64,000 nucleotides of DNA, from positions 96,381-160,380 of the forward strand of contig JAQBPX010000034.1 of assembly GCA_028287305.1 (NCBI GenBank). Reading direction: 5' to 3'. How positions within the stretch are numbered: the stretch's first letter is position 1; the number at the start of each line of letters is the position of its first letter. This stretch comes from Gemmatimonadota bacterium (GTDB lineage: Bacteria; Gemmatimonadota; Gemmatimonadetes; Gemmatimonadales; Gemmatimonadaceae). The notes under the pieces were generated by a model. That model ran no database searches, was not told the DNA's origin, and was given only the letters and a program-made list of their open reading frames with translations. Both the position numbers and the translations under genes were made by a program. Shown piece after piece: positions 63,678-64,000 of this stretch.

Positions 63678-64000
63678 ATGGCAACCACGAAGCGAACCGT
63701 CGAGGTCGAGCTTTCCACGACGGGACTGGATTCGCAGGGAAGGCCGCAGCGGGTGCCGCTCGTCGTCGACGAGTCGGGCGCCCCCGTCGCGGTGAGCGAG
63801 CCGCAGTCGATCGAGCCCGACCTGGCCGGTGAGCACATGCTCATCAACCTCGGGCCGCAGCATCCCGCCACGCACGGCGTGCTCCGCTTGGTGCTCGAGC
63901 TCGACGGCGAGACGGTGGTGCGCTGCATTCCGCACATCGGCTACCTGCACTGCGGGTTCGAGAAGATCGGCGAGTATCGCCAGTACAACCAGATCATCCC
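63678..64000 (+). CDS. nuoD: NADH-quinone oxidoreductase subunit D (partial)
   Basis: The first 107 residues of the 49-kDa subunit, cut by the window end. After an extended, poorly conserved N-terminus of about 50 residues, the family text begins: [25 protein letters not shown] and [22 protein letters not shown]. The quinone-site His of GPQHPATHG is present. It follows nuoC by six bases, the normal order. Confidence 0.93.
   Translation, partial: MATTKRTVEVELSTTGLDSQGRPQRVPLVVDESGAPVAVSEPQSIEPDLAGEHMLINLGPQHPATHGVLRLVLELDGETVVRCIPHIGYLHCGFEKIGEYRQYNQII

Overview
This window is dense, high-GC (roughly two thirds G+C) bacterial chromosome with no rRNA, phage, transposon or CRISPR. The gene content fits an aerobic, respiring, diderm soil-type bacterium, and the Gemmatimonadota are the most likely source. 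That assignment is inference from gene style, not a database match. Supporting signs are type-B succinate dehydrogenase, many secreted proteins with -AQ type signal cleavage sites, outer-membrane barrel proteins, paired secreted amidohydrolases, and promoters whose -10 box reads TAnnTT, reminiscent of the FCB group (Bacteroidota relatives).

Layout. 1-7.5 kb: a cobalamin-dependent acyl-CoA mutase cassette (MeaB GTPase end, mutase large subunit, methyltransferase, B12 subunit) runs into an Atu-like set (acyl-CoA carboxyltransferase, AtuA-like protein split in two, crotonase). The mutase carries the Phe/Gln pair of isobutyryl-CoA mutase, so the cassette probably handles branched or tertiary acyl-CoAs rather than classical methylmalonyl-CoA. 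7.5-16 kb: U32 protein, RecQ, acyl-CoA dehydrogenase, RNase G/E with a long leader, ribosomal proteins L21 and L27, terminator. 16-24.7 kb: a minus-strand operon of a glycerophosphodiesterase and two secreted amidohydrolases (one apparently catalytically dead), then an ECF sigma/anti-sigma/Spy-like unit, an alcohol dehydrogenase and envelope proteins. 24.7-29 kb: tRNA-Leu(CAA) and a minus-strand two-component cassette. 29-34.4 kb: envelope proteins (lipoprotein esterase, secreted TPR-glycosidase-like protein, TPR plus YaiO-like barrel).

34.4-64 kb is mostly housekeeping: icd, pepA, an outer-membrane plug-type protein, then a packed unit yicC-gmk-rpoZ-coaBC-udg-dnaB-radA-ispD-sua5-ywlE-like-aroE-comF followed by gap-pgk-tpiA-secG-carA, a HU-type gene with terminator, moaD-moaE-moaA, mdh-sdhC-sdhA-sdhB, a minus-strand dcd/DinB pair, and the start of the complex I operon nuoABCD, cut by the window end.

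The most notable general feature is start-codon usage. Five genes seem to begin at CTG, four of them in a CTGA overlap with the upstream stop, beside many ordinary ATGA/GTGA overlaps. Other leads are a recurring TTGACA/TAnnTT promoter form, several probably leaderless genes, and a CoaC domain without its catalytic cysteine.
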